A DNA stretch of 64,000 nucleotides from Chryseobacterium sp. G0162 (GTDB lineage Bacteria; Bacteroidota; Bacteroidia; Flavobacteriales; Weeksellaceae): positions 3,086,001-3,150,000 of the forward strand of contig NZ_CP033922.1 in the NCBI RefSeq assembly GCF_003815715.1. Direction: 5' to 3'. This document shows, piece after piece, positions 1 to 7,675 of the stretch (the first letter of the stretch is position 1; the number at the start of each line of letters is the position of its first letter). A model generated the notes under the pieces. That model had not been told where the DNA came from. It saw only the letters and a program-made list of their open reading frames with translations, and searched no databases. The position numbers and the translations under genes were made by a program.

Positions 1-232
1 AGGTGAAACAGGTCTTGGAAAACTTGTGGTAGGCCTCAAACCTGGGAAAAAGATAATCATAATAATCTCCATGAAAGACAAGATCTTTTTTTCTTGAAAA
101 ACTGAGATTGTTAAGTTGATTTATTTTGTAGAAAAACTCATGAGCGGGTATATCTTTTGCTAATCTTACCAATCCTATGGCAATATCTTCAAATTCTATA
201 TCATCAAGATCATAAAGTTTTTGAATTTCCAA
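1..232 (-). CDS. IPExxxVDY-like protein (partial, 3' end beyond window)
   Basis: The reverse strand is open from a TTG at 232 to the window edge (77 codons). The product begins LEIQKLYDLDDIEFEDIAI and continues with a segment containing INQLNNLSFSRKKDL. This resembles the small IPExxxVDY family that often follows rnc in Flavobacteriia; the naming motif would lie beyond the window, so the call is tentative. The start overlaps the 3' end of rnc by 23 bp, which suggests translational coupling in the acpP-fabF-rnc unit. There is no ATG in this frame before the TTG. Function is unknown. Confidence 0.6.
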   Translation of the reverse strand, partial: MEIQKLYDLDDIEFEDIAIGLVRLAKDIPAHEFFYKINQLNNLSFSRKKDLVFHGDYYDYLFPRFEAYHKFSKTCFT

Positions 233-974
233 GTATATTTTCTTTTTTATTTAAAATATAAAAAGCTCTCTGTGCTGCCTTTTCCTCAGCCTTTTTCTTG
301 GAGGTTTCCATAGCATTAGCAATTTTTTCATCTCCCAGCCATACATGACAACGGAACATGACTGCTTTATTAGCCTGTATTTCCTCGCAAGTTTCGTACT
401 TTATATTTACCTTCTTCTTCTGGCTCCATTCGAGAAGGAGACCTTTATAGCTGACAATTTTATTTTCAAGTTTGTTAATTTCGGAAGGCGTCAGAAGTCT
501 TTCCAGAATGATCTTTCTGCAAGCATCATAATGAAAGTCCAAATAAACGGCACCAATTAAAGCTTCAAATAAATTCCCGGAGATATTTTCCCCTAGAGCC
601 GAAGAATTATTCTGCTTTTGCAGAAGATCTGTAAGCTTAAGGTCTTCCCCTAATTTATTGAGATTTTTCCTATTAACAATCTTAGATTTCATCTGTGTCA
701 GATATCCTTCATTAGCTTGAGGATAGGTCTGGAACAAATGACAAGAAATAATTGTACCCAAAACAGAATCTCCCAAAAATTCAAGCCTTTCATAGTTGAT
801 GTCTTGATTTTTAGAAGAATTTTTTAAAGAAAAAGCTTCGCGGTAAAGAGCAATATTTTGTACCTCTGCACCCAAGACTTTTTTAAGCTCAGTGCTGAGA
901 AAATAATCTCTTTCCGTTAATTGTCTTTTTCTTTTTTTGAGAAGGAATTTAGAAAAGTATTTCTGTAACTCCAT
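210..974 (-). CDS. rnc: Ribonuclease III
   Basis: A 254-residue double-stranded RNA endonuclease acting in rRNA and mRNA processing. The RNase III signature ERLEFLGDSVLG lies at about residues 62-73, with the expected acidic residues E65 and D69. The second acidic helix NLFEALIGAVYLD is at 134-146 (E137). A C-terminal double-stranded RNA-binding domain covers about 175-242 and ends in a Lys/Ala-rich helix (KKKAEEKAAQRAF). The N-terminus is longer than in E. coli, with a basic stretch (LLKKRKR) at about 11-17. It begins 9 nt downstream of fabF and is probably co-transcribed with acpP and fabF. Confidence 0.97.
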   Translation of the reverse strand: MELQKYFSKFLLKKRKRQLTERDYFLSTELKKVLGAEVQNIALYREAFSLKNSSKNQDINYERLEFLGDSVLGTIISCHLFQTYPQANEGYLTQMKSKIVNRKNLNKLGEDLKLTDLLQKQNNSSALGENISGNLFEALIGAVYLDFHYDACRKIILERLLTPSEINKLENKIVSYKGLLLEWSQKKKVNIKYETCEEIQANKAVMFRCHVWLGDEKIANAMETSKKKAEEKAAQRAFYILNKKENILGNSKTL

Positions 975-983
975 TCATTGAAT

Positions 984-2228
984 TTAGATTTTCTTAAATA
1001 GAACGCAAGCATTATGCCCGCCAAATCCAAAAGTATTGCTCATGGCTACTTTTACATCTTTCTTAACCGCAGTATTAAACGTAAAGTTTAGTCTGCTGTC
1101 AATCTTTTCATCATCAGTAAAATGGTTGATGGTAGGAGGAACAATACCATGAATAATAGTTCCTAACGCAGCGATAGCTTCAATAACACCGGCTGCTCCT
1201 AAAAGGTGACCTGTCATTGATTTTGTAGAATTGATCTGAATGTCAAAAGCATGCTCGCCTAATAACTTCGAAATTGCGTTGGATTCTGCGATGTCTCCTA
1301 ATGGAGTAGAGGTACCATGCATGTTGATATGATCTACTTCATCAGCAGTTAAACCTGCATCTTCCAAACAGTTTTTCATTACCAGATAAGCGCCAAGGCC
1401 TTCAGGATGCGGAGCCGTCATATGATATGCATCTGCACTCATACCTCCTCCTAGTAATTCTGCATAAATTGTAGCACCACGTTTTACCGCATGCTCGTAT
1501 TCTTCAAGAATAATACATCCAGCACCTTCACCTAATACAAATCCATCTCTGTCTTTGTCGAAAGGTCTTGAAGCTGTTGTAGGATCATCATTTCTTGTAG
1601 AAAGTGCCATCATCGCATTAAATCCACCGACACCACTTGCTGTAACGGCTGCTTCAGAGCCTCCGCATACAATCACGTCTGCTTTTCCTAATTGGATAAG
1701 CATTTTGGAATCAATTATAGCATTTGCTGAAGATGCACATGCAGATACCGTTGTATAATTCGGTCCGTGGAAACCATATTCAATTGAGATCTGACCAGGA
1801 GTCATATCAGCAATCATTTTAGGAATAAAGAACGGATTAAATCTAGGAATTTCGGTATTAGCCCATCCTAAAACTTCCGTTTCAAAGGTTTCCAGACCTC
1901 CGATTCCGGAGCCCCAAATTACACCAACTCTGTTTTTATCTACATTATCTTCAATAATACCAGAATGTTCTACTGCTTCTTTAGCAGCAACAAGTCCCAA
2001 TTGAGTATTTCGGTCCATTTTTTTAGACTCTTTCTTATCGAAATGCTGTAATGGATCGAAATTTTTTACCTCGCAAGCAAACTTGGTTTTAAAGTTTGTG
2101 GCATCAAAAAGAGTAATCGGAGCGGCTCCGCTCTCACCTTTCACAAGATTTTCCCAGTATTCTTTTGCATTATTTCCGATTGGTGTTATTGCTCCAAAAC
2201 CTGTTACAACTACTCTTTTTAATTCCAT
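984..2228 (-). CDS. fabF: 3-oxoacyl-[acyl-carrier-protein] synthase II
   Basis: The condensing enzyme of type II fatty acid elongation, joining malonyl-ACP to acyl-ACP in the cytosol. The 414 residues match normal FabF length. The catalytic triad is visible: C164 in VSACASSANA, H304 in NMHGTSTPLGD and H341 in TGHLLGAAG. The N-terminal VVVTGFGAITPIG and the Gly-rich end FGFGGHNACVLF are typical. It sits 34 nt downstream of acpP, which encodes its carrier, and directly upstream of rnc, a common arrangement in Bacteroidota. Confidence 0.97.
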   Translation of the reverse strand: MELKRVVVTGFGAITPIGNNAKEYWENLVKGESGAAPITLFDATNFKTKFACEVKNFDPLQHFDKKESKKMDRNTQLGLVAAKEAVEHSGIIEDNVDKNRVGVIWGSGIGGLETFETEVLGWANTEIPRFNPFFIPKMIADMTPGQISIEYGFHGPNYTTVSACASSANAIIDSKMLIQLGKADVIVCGGSEAAVTASGVGGFNAMMALSTRNDDPTTASRPFDKDRDGFVLGEGAGCIILEEYEHAVKRGATIYAELLGGGMSADAYHMTAPHPEGLGAYLVMKNCLEDAGLTADEVDHINMHGTSTPLGDIAESNAISKLLGEHAFDIQINSTKSMTGHLLGAAGVIEAIAALGTIIHGIVPPTINHFTDDEKIDSRLNFTFNTAVKKDVKVAMSNTFGFGGHNACVLFKKI

Positions 2229-2262
2229 AAACTTTGTTTAATTTCTTTTTTGTTGAAGAATA

Positions 2263-2502
2263 TTATTTATTTACTACTTCTTCGATGTAAGCGATAGCGT
2301 GCCCTACAGTAGTAATTTTTTCAGCTTGGTCATCAGGGATCTGAATGTTAAATTCTTTTTCGAATTCCATGATTAACTCAACTGTATCTAGTGAATCTGC
2401 TCCTAAATCGTTAGTGAAGCTAGCTTCAGGAGTTACTTCTGTTTCTTCAACGTCAAGCTTATCAGCGATGATAGCTTTTACTCTTGATGCAATGTCTGAC
2501 AT
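2263..2502 (-). CDS. acpP: Acyl carrier protein
   Basis: A 79-residue acidic four-helix carrier. The phosphopantetheine attachment site is S37 in [12 protein letters not shown]. The length and the pattern of acidic helices II and III match AcpP. It is the first gene of the unit acpP-fabF-rnc. A TATATTTG element on the minus strand at 2541-2534 gives a leader of about 30 nt. Confidence 0.98.
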   Translation of the reverse strand: MSDIASRVKAIIADKLDVEETEVTPEASFTNDLGADSLDTVELIMEFEKEFNIQIPDDQAEKITTVGHAIAYIEEVVNK

Positions 2503-2533
2503 AGTAAATTATTTTTTTAATTGTTAGATGCTG

Positions 2534-2541
2534 CAAATATA
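2534..2541 (-). promoter_or_regulatory. -7 element of the acpP-fabF-rnc promoter
   Basis: TATATTTG on the minus strand fits the Bacteroidota -7 consensus TAnnTTTG and lies 32 nt before the acpP ATG. I see no good TTTG at the usual upstream distance. The rest of the 394-bp gap between acpP and catB (2503-2896) is AT-rich and holds no gene that I can support. A plus-strand TATATTTG at 2776-2783 is a candidate -7 element for catB, 113 nt before its ATG. Confidence 0.6.
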
Positions 2542-2896
2542 TAAAATTCTTTACGATAAAACATTTTTTTAGTCTTTTTTGTGGACAGAGACTTTTCATT
2601 TTAGATATGCTAGGTTTAGTGTTTTAGTTTTCAGCTATTTATATTTAATTGTATTAGAGAGGTTTAATTTTTATTTTCAAATGAACCGAAAAAATTTCTA
2701 AACAAAAAGGTTGAAAAAGGTCAAGATTTGACTTTTTCGGAATAAAAATGAATGAAAAGTCTATGCTTTTTTACCTATATTTGTGTGTTATGAAATTAAC
2801 ACGTTAGCTTTTTTAAATTAACAAATCTCTTTTCTATAAAGGATGGCTTATTAGCTGTTCTCTTTCTCACTATTGTTATATTTAAAAAGCTAAAAA

Positions 2897-3526
2897 ATGA
2901 AAAATTTCTTTGAAAGTCCTTTTAAAGGCAAAATCATACAAGACCATATTCAAAACCCCAATATTATTGCTGGTAAATATTCCTATTACTCTGGATACTA
3001 CCACGGACACTCTTTTGATGACTGTGCTCGATATCTGCTTCCTGACAGAAATGATGTAGATAAATTAATTATTGGTTCCTATTGTTCTATTGGAAGTGGT
3101 GCAAGTTTTATCATGTGTGGAAATCAAGGACACCGTTATGACTGGATTTCAAGTTTCCCATTCTATTATATGTCAGAAGTAGAGTGTTTCCAAAATAGCA
3201 AGGATGCTTTCGAATTGGCAGGAGATACTGTTATTGGAAATGATGTTTGGATTGGTACGGAGGCTATGGTAATGGCTGGAATTAAAATCGGAGATGGAGC
3301 TGTTATTGGCAGCCGTGCATTGGTGACAAAAGATGTAGAACCTTATACTATTGTAGGAGGAAATCCTGCAAAGCCTATCAGAAAAAGATTCAGCGAACAA
3401 CATATCGCGCTACTTCTTGAAATGAAATGGTGGGATTGGGATGAAAATGTTCTTGAAAAAGCTGTTCCAATACTTTGCTCAGCAGATATTGATGCGCTCT
3501 ACGAATTTTATAAAAAAATAAAATAA
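2897..3526 (+). CDS. catB: Type B chloramphenicol O-acetyltransferase (CatB)
   Basis: A 209-residue left-handed beta-helix (hexapeptide-repeat) acetyltransferase of the xenobiotic acetyltransferase family. CatB enzymes inactivate chloramphenicol with acetyl-CoA. The N-terminal stretch [19 protein letters not shown] and the segment around H79 ([10 protein letters not shown]), the catalytic histidine of the family, closely match plasmid-borne CatB proteins as I remember them. Hexapeptide turns ([26 protein letters not shown]) follow at about 112-150. No integron, IS or att site is visible nearby, so it looks like an intrinsic chromosomal gene, as reported for Chryseobacterium relatives. A weak hairpin follows the stop. 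Confidence 0.88.
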   Translation: MKNFFESPFKGKIIQDHIQNPNIIAGKYSYYSGYYHGHSFDDCARYLLPDRNDVDKLIIGSYCSIGSGASFIMCGNQGHRYDWISSFPFYYMSEVECFQNSKDAFELAGDTVIGNDVWIGTEAMVMAGIKIGDGAVIGSRALVTKDVEPYTIVGGNPAKPIRKRFSEQHIALLLEMKWWDWDENVLEKAVPILCSADIDALYEFYKKIK

Positions 3527-3633
3527 TTTGAAGATTCCATTTCGGAACCTTCTGTATTTTATAAATAATATCATTTAATGTTTCGCATCGTTTTTGCTGT
3601 TTAAAAAATATCAATCACTTAAATATTATCATT

Positions 3634-4194
3634 ATGAATACAGAAATTGGGCTTATCGCAGGAAGTTTGCGGAAAGAATCTTTCTCTAAAAAGATAGCGA
3701 AGGCATTACTTCCTATGGCTCCTCAGGGTTTTGAATTTAAAATTATTTCAATTGACAATTTACCTATATATAATCAGGATTTTGATGATTATAATAAGGT
3801 CCCCGAATCTTATACGAAATTCAGAGATGAAATAAGAACTATCGGCGGTGTTATTTTTATTACCCCAGAACATAACAGGTCGGTTCCTGCAGCATTGAAA
3901 AATGCAATTGACGTTGGTTCAAGGCCGGCAGGTAAAAATGTTTGGGATGGAAAGCCAGGTGCGGTATTTAGTAGTTCGCCGGGAAACCTTTCTGCTTTTG
4001 GGGCTAATCATCACCTTAGACAAAGTCTTGTGTTTCTTAATGTCCCGGCAATGCAGCAACCAGAAGTTTATCTTCCTCATATTGATAAAGTATGGGATGA
4101 GAACGGAAATCTAAATGATGAAGAGGTAAAAGATTTTCTTCAGAAGGCTGTGGATGCTTATATTGAGTGGTTTAAGAAGAATTGTAGCTCGTAA
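3634..4194 (+). CDS. NADPH-dependent FMN reductase family protein
   Basis: A 186-residue cytosolic flavodoxin-fold oxidoreductase. The FMN phosphate-binding loop GSLRKESFSKKIA is at about residues 10-22. The family motif PEHNRSVPAALKNAIDVGSRP spans about 75-95. Relatives reduce quinones, azo dyes, chromate or free flavin with NAD(P)H; the substrate cannot be read from sequence. It has its own short upstream gap and a strong terminator downstream, so it may be monocistronic. There is no signal peptide. Confidence 0.88.
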   Translation: MNTEIGLIAGSLRKESFSKKIAKALLPMAPQGFEFKIISIDNLPIYNQDFDDYNKVPESYTKFRDEIRTIGGVIFITPEHNRSVPAALKNAIDVGSRPAGKNVWDGKPGAVFSSSPGNLSAFGANHHLRQSLVFLNVPAMQQPEVYLPHIDKVWDENGNLNDEEVKDFLQKAVDAYIEWFKKNCSS

Positions 4195-4212
4195 TAGATT
4201 GGAATTTAGAAT

Positions 4213-4249
4213 AAAAAAAGCCACTGAATAATTCAGTGGCTTTTTTATT
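4213..4249 (+). terminator. Rho-independent terminator after the FMN reductase gene
   Basis: AAGCCACTGAAT / ATTCAGTGGCTT hairpin followed by a T tract, just before the 3' end of the convergent tmRNA gene. The A tract on the other side means it may also stop transcripts from ssrA. Confidence 0.85.
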
Positions 4250-4253
4250 TTAG

Positions 4254-4652
4254 TGGAGTTGGAGGGATTCGAACCCTCGTCCAAACAAGCAATACATAAG
4301 CTTTCTACATGCTTATTCTACCATTGATTTTCGACTGAAGGCAGAGGATAGACACCCAACTTCCAGCTTATCTTCTGAGTTTTTCGAATTTCAGCCGAAG
4401 CTTCTGAAACCTTATTTCCGCATTCCTATATCCCAGGATCAAATGCCGCAGAACAGAGCATTTGTGGAATATCTTGCTTCCCTACTGAAATCTTCGGGAA
4501 AACGCTTGATCTACTATACTTCGATATTAAGCTGCAAGAGCGAACTCTTCGTTGCCAGTTAAAATTTTGTAGCAAGGGATTATAGAGATCGCGCTACGGT
4601 TCTCTGCATGCTTACTTACCCATTGGTCTTGCTGTCGAAACCAGTCAACCCC
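4254..4652 (-). ncRNA. ssrA: Transfer-messenger RNA (tmRNA)
   Basis: The minus strand begins GGGGTTGACTGG and ends with a TPsiC-like arm (GGTTCGAATCC) followed by CTCCAACTCCA, the tRNA-like 3' domain with encoded CCA. The tag reading frame at about 4556-4527 encodes GNEEFALAA followed by TAA. The final ALAA is the usual degradation tag. The 399-nt length is normal. A TATCTTTG -7 element lies upstream at 4676-4669. tmRNA rescues ribosomes stalled on broken mRNA. Confidence 0.97.
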
Positions 4653-4668
4653 ATGAATAAAGTGAATG

Positions 4669-4676
4669 CAAAGATA
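4669..4676 (-). promoter_or_regulatory. -7 element of the tmRNA promoter
   Basis: TATCTTTG on the minus strand, 16 nt before the tmRNA 5' end. The remainder of the gap up to rpsU (about 4680-4910) contains no gene or hairpin that I recognise. Confidence 0.6.
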
Positions 4677-4914
4677 GTGCTTTTTGTTCATATTTCATTC
4701 ATGTAGATTATTTTTGATGATTACTACTGTATTCTAAGAGCTATAATAAGGGTCTATGGTGTTTCTTCCTAATAGGGTAAAGTCAGGACGGAAGAATACT
4801 TCTCTTGATAAAGTGTAATGATTGTGGATAAAATTATTTTTAATTGTAATGCCTTTTAATGCTAGGTTTTTTAGGAGATAAAGATAAAAATAGTGATAGT
4901 TTCATGTAATATAT

Positions 4915-4945
4915 TTTGTAATTCAAGAAAAAATGTCTAGTTTTG
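4915..4945 (+). promoter_or_regulatory. rpsU promoter
   Basis: TTTG at 4915-4918, a 19-nt spacer and TAGTTTTG at 4938-4945 match the Bacteroidota sigma-A promoter. The predicted leader is about 20 nt. Confidence 0.75.
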
Positions 4946-4968
4946 CAATCCAAAATGAGATGTAAAAT

Positions 4969-5166
4969 ATGTTAATAATTCCAGTTAAAGATGGTGAATC
5001 CATCGACAGAGCTTTAAAAAAATACAAAAGAAAATTTGATAAAACAGGTACAGTTCGTCAATTAAGATCTAGACAAGCGTTTATCAAGCCTTCTGTAACT
5101 TTGAGACAATCTAAGTTGAAAGCTGCTTACAAGCAAAGAGCACTTAGCAAGGAAGAGCAGGCTTAA
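4969..5166 (+). CDS. rpsU: 30S ribosomal protein S21
   Basis: A 65-residue very basic protein starting MLIIPVKDGESIDRALKKYK and rich in Arg/Lys (RQLRSRQAF), as in the S21 family. It binds the platform of the small subunit near the anti-Shine-Dalgarno region of 16S rRNA. In Flavobacteriia S21 is reported to contribute to weak use of Shine-Dalgarno pairing. It has its own promoter and is followed by a recombinase gene after a hairpin. Confidence 0.96.
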   Translation: MLIIPVKDGESIDRALKKYKRKFDKTGTVRQLRSRQAFIKPSVTLRQSKLKAAYKQRALSKEEQA

Positions 5167-5188
5167 GAATTTTTCTTAAACACATATT

Positions 5189-5229
5189 AATTCACTTCTT
5201 AAATTCTTATATTTGAGGAGTGAATTTTT
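5189..5229 (+). terminator. Terminator after rpsU with an embedded xerC -7 element
   Basis: AATTCACTTCTT at 5189-5200 pairs imperfectly with GAGGAGTGAATT (5215-5226), followed by T residues. TATATTTG at 5208-5215 in the loop side fits a -7 element for the downstream recombinase gene, so one sequence may end rpsU transcripts and start the next unit. Confidence 0.55.
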
Positions 5230-5241
5230 ATTTTATATCCC

Positions 5242-6132
5242 ATGATGCTGGAAAAGTTTTTAGAATACTTACAATTCGAAAAAAGGTACTCTCCTCATAC
5301 GATTACAAGCTACAAAAAAGACCTTGACGACTTTTCCCATTTCTATCTCCGAACAGAATCTTCCGACGATATTTCTAAAGCTGATAAAAAGATCATCAGA
5401 AACTTTATTGTTGATTTAAGTGAAAACAATATTTCCAAAAGAAGTATCAATAGAAAATTATCCTCTCTCCGCAGTTTTTATCTTTTCCTTTTAAAGATAG
5501 GTGAAATTAAGGTTTCTCCTACTGAAGGTATATCTTCCCTGAAATTTTATGCTGAGAAGCAAATTCCCATGTCTAAAGAAGAAATGGAAGATCTTAATGA
5601 TAAGATCCTGGAGTACACCCCTGATATCCTGGAAAAATGTATTATGGAAGTCCTTTATCAGACCGGAATGAGGAAAGCGGAGCTTTGTGGCCTGATATTT
5701 GAAAATGTTAATATAGACGGAAATGAGTTAAAAGTAATAGGGAAGGGAAACAAGCAAAGAGTGATTCCTATTTCTGAAGACTTGTCTGCACTTCTTAAGA
5801 ACTATTTGGAAATAAGAAAACCGCAGGAAGAATATCAGTTCTGTTTTTTTGTCAATAAGAAAGGGAAAAAACTCAATGAAAAATTTGTTTATGTGGTAGT
5901 TAATAAGTACCTTAGTCTTATAACAACGAAAGAAAAAAAAAGTCCTCACATCCTTCGTCATAGCTTTGCTACACACGTTTTGGATAATGGGGCGGAGATC
6001 TCCAAAGTGAAAAAAATATTAGGGCATTCCAGTCTTGCCAGTACTCAAGTCTATACGAATGCTAATATTGAACAATTGAAAAAAGTGTTTAATCAGGCTC
6101 ACCCTCGAGCGTCAAAAAAAGAAGAATTATGA
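5242..6132 (+). CDS. xerC: Tyrosine recombinase, XerC type
   Basis: A 296-residue site-specific recombinase of the phage integrase family, probably one half of the XerC/XerD system that resolves chromosome dimers at dif. An N-terminal SAM-like core-binding domain covers about 1-90. The catalytic domain shows R144 (TGMRKAELCGL), K168 (GKGNKQR), H236 and R239 (PHILRHSFATH), H262 (LGHSSLAST) and the nucleophile Y271 (QVYTN). The length is normal for Xer proteins. Its last codon overlaps the hpf start (ATGA), so the two are translationally coupled. It is not next to att-like repeats or phage genes, which supports a housekeeping role. Confidence 0.9.
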   Translation: MMLEKFLEYLQFEKRYSPHTITSYKKDLDDFSHFYLRTESSDDISKADKKIIRNFIVDLSENNISKRSINRKLSSLRSFYLFLLKIGEIKVSPTEGISSLKFYAEKQIPMSKEEMEDLNDKILEYTPDILEKCIMEVLYQTGMRKAELCGLIFENVNIDGNELKVIGKGNKQRVIPISEDLSALLKNYLEIRKPQEEYQFCFFVNKKGKKLNEKFVYVVVNKYLSLITTKEKKSPHILRHSFATHVLDNGAEISKVKKILGHSSLASTQVYTNANIEQLKKVFNQAHPRASKKEEL

Positions 6133-6419
6133 AGATTTCAGTACAATCAATTGGTTTAACTCCACACGAACCACTAGAATCACACATCGACAAAAAAGTA
6201 AGCAAGCTAGATACATTCTATGATAAAATTCAAGAGTGTAAAGTATTTCTAAAAGTAGAAAACAATGCTGATAAAGCTAATAAAACAGCTGAGATTATTT
6301 TAGCGGTTCCGGGAGATGATATTGTAGTAAAGAAGACATCTGCAAGTTTTGAAGAAAGTTTGGACCTTTGTGTTGATACAGCTAAAAAGCTACTAATCAA
6401 GAAAAAAGAAATGGCGTAG
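6129..6419 (+). CDS. hpf: Ribosome hibernation promoting factor, short form
   Basis: A 96-residue HPF/YfiA-family (S30AE) protein beginning MKISVQSIGLTPHEPLESHI with the typical KKVSKLDTFYDKI segment and a C-terminal basic helix (CVDTAKKLLIKKKEM). Short HPF binds the 30S mRNA channel and shuts down ribosomes in stationary phase. It overlaps xerC by 4 bp and is followed by a tRNA cluster with its own promoter. Confidence 0.9.
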   Translation: MKISVQSIGLTPHEPLESHIDKKVSKLDTFYDKIQECKVFLKVENNADKANKTAEIILAVPGDDIVVKKTSASFEESLDLCVDTAKKLLIKKKEMA

Positions 6420-6449
6420 AAAAAAAAGTTAAAAAAAGTTTATAAAATA

Positions 6450-6481
6450 TTTGAGAATTCAAAAAATCCGTTCTATATTTG
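6450..6481 (+). promoter_or_regulatory. Promoter of the tRNA cluster
   Basis: TTTG at 6450-6453, a 20-nt spacer and TATATTTG at 6474-6481, 48 nt before the first tRNA. Confidence 0.75.
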
Positions 6482-6528
6482 CACTCGCAAAAAAGGAACA
6501 GCGATCTTTTGAATTCTTTTTTATATTT

Positions 6529-6602
6529 GCCTCCATAGCTCAGTTGGCCAGAGCACGTGATTTGTAATCTCGGGGTCGTGGGTTCGAATCCCTCTGGAGG
6601 CT
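6529..6602 (+). tRNA. tRNA-Thr (anticodon TGT), copy 1
   Basis: Acceptor GCCTCCA/TGGAGGC, anticodon loop TTTGTAA with TGT, and GGTTCGAATCC T-arm; CCA is not encoded. The sequence is identical to the copy at 6953. Confidence 0.96.
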
Positions 6603-6621
6603 CATAAAAATATAAATCTTT

Positions 6622-6702
6622 GGGGAGATTCCAGAGTGGCTAAATGGGACTGACTGTAACTCAGTTGCTTCGGCTTCGTAGGTTCGAATCCTGCTCTCCC
6701 CA
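6622..6702 (+). tRNA. tRNA-Tyr (anticodon GTA), copy 1
   Basis: Acceptor GGGGAGA/TCTCCCC, anticodon GTA in CTGACTGTAACTCAG, a long variable arm and GGTTCGAATCC T-arm. Identical to the copy at 7047. Confidence 0.96.
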
Positions 6703-6723
6703 CTTATATTTTTTAAAAAAAAG

Positions 6724-6755
6724 TTTGCAAGATTAAAAAATAATTCTTAGTTTTG
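6724..6755 (+). promoter_or_regulatory. Internal promoter before tRNA-Gly, copy 1
   Basis: TTTG at 6724-6727, 20-nt spacer, TAGTTTTG at 6748-6755. The element is repeated at 7151-7182. Confidence 0.7.
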
Positions 6756-6789
6756 CACAGCGTTTACCAATGGTTTTGTAAACAAAATC

Positions 6790-6862
6790 GCGGAAGTAGC
6801 TCAGTTGGTAGAGCGTCAGCCTTCCAAGCTGAATGTCGCGGGTTCGACCCCCGTCTTCCGCT
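6790..6862 (+). tRNA. tRNA-Gly (anticodon TCC), copy 1
   Basis: Acceptor GCGGAAG/CTTCCGC, loop CTTCCAA with TCC, and GGTTCGACCCC T-arm. Identical to the copy at 7217. Confidence 0.96.
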
Positions 6863-6952
6863 CAACAAAAATCAATATTTAAAGTTGATTTTTTTAACAC
6901 TGAAATGTGTAGAGTAGAGTTTCTCTATCGGTTTCAGACTAATTGTTAAATT

Positions 6953-7026
6953 GCCTCCATAGCTCAGTTGGCCAGAGCACGTGATTTGTAATCTCGGGGT
7001 CGTGGGTTCGAATCCCTCTGGAGGCT
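6953..7026 (+). tRNA. tRNA-Thr (anticodon TGT), copy 2
   Basis: Same 74-nt sequence as the copy at 6529, with anticodon TGT. Confidence 0.96.
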
Positions 7027-7046
7027 CAATTTAATATAAAATATCT

Positions 7047-7127
7047 GGGGAGATTCCAGAGTGGCTAAATGGGACTGACTGTAACTCAGTTGCTTCGGCT
7101 TCGTAGGTTCGAATCCTGCTCTCCCCA
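7047..7127 (+). tRNA. tRNA-Tyr (anticodon GTA), copy 2
   Basis: Same 81-nt class II tRNA as the copy at 6622, with anticodon GTA. Confidence 0.96.
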
Positions 7128-7150
7128 CTATATTTTATATTAGAAAAAAG

Positions 7151-7182
7151 TTTGCAGAATTAAAAATTAATTCTTAGTTTTG
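7151..7182 (+). promoter_or_regulatory. Internal promoter before tRNA-Gly, copy 2
   Basis: TTTG at 7151-7154, 20-nt spacer, TAGTTTTG at 7175-7182; conserved between the two duplicated units. Confidence 0.7.
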
Positions 7183-7216
7183 CAAAGCGTTTACCAATAA
7201 TTTTGGAAACAAAATT

Positions 7217-7289
7217 GCGGAAGTAGCTCAGTTGGTAGAGCGTCAGCCTTCCAAGCTGAATGTCGCGGGTTCGACCCCCGTCTTCCGCT
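7217..7289 (+). tRNA. tRNA-Gly (anticodon TCC), copy 2
   Basis: Same 73-nt sequence as the copy at 6790, with anticodon TCC. Confidence 0.96.
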
Positions 7290-7329
7290 CAATAAAATCA
7301 CGCTCCTTAGTGTGATTTTTTTAGTTAAT

Positions 7330-7401
7330 GCCGACTTAGCTCAGCGGTAGAGTGCTTCCTTGGTAAGGAAGAGGTCACGGGTTCAAGTCCCGTAGTTGGC
7401 T
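7330..7401 (+). tRNA. tRNA-Thr (anticodon GGT)
   Basis: Acceptor GCCGACT/AGTTGGC with one G-T pair, loop TTGGTAA with anticodon GGT, T-arm GGTTCAAGTCC. It is single-copy and ends the cluster. Confidence 0.96.
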
Positions 7402-7410
7402 CTCGAATCT

Positions 7411-7436
7411 CCCGAATTTCTTCGGGAATTTTTTTT
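7411..7436 (+). terminator. Terminator of the tRNA cluster
   Basis: CCCGAA TTTC TTCGGG hairpin followed by AA and eight T residues, directly after the last tRNA. Confidence 0.85.
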
Positions 7437-7675
7437 GCCCAAATTTTGTTATTAATCTTAGGTCAAGAAAAAAATCACGAGGCTGATAAAGTAAAATAGT
7501 TATACAACTGTTTAAAAAATAGCAAAAAGAATCCTTCTTTCGAAATTTCAATGGATAAACCAGATTCGTGATCTTTTGTGTCGAAAACTTTAAAGTCTTC
7601 TATTCTTCTTAACTTTTACCACCAATCAGTAATCATCATAAAAATTTTCGTTACATTCGTGTAAAATAATTTTTG

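Larger units (their letters stand above)
6529..7289 (+). repeat. Tandem duplication of the Thr-Tyr-Gly tRNA set
   Basis: Unit 1 (6529-6862) and unit 2 (6953-7289) carry the same three tRNAs in the same order, with matching spacers and the same internal promoter before tRNA-Gly. The tRNA genes are identical; spacers differ slightly. The period is about 424 bp. Confidence 0.95.

Noticed and set aside
5242..6132. The tyrosine recombinase considered as an integrase of a mobile element or integron
   Set aside because: It has normal Xer length and motifs, is coupled to hpf, and no att-like direct repeats or cargo boundary are seen, despite the nearby tRNA genes.
6529..7289. The duplicated tRNA region considered as the flank of an integrated island
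   Set aside because: The repeat contains whole tRNA genes and spacers with nothing inserted between; a simple tandem duplication explains it.
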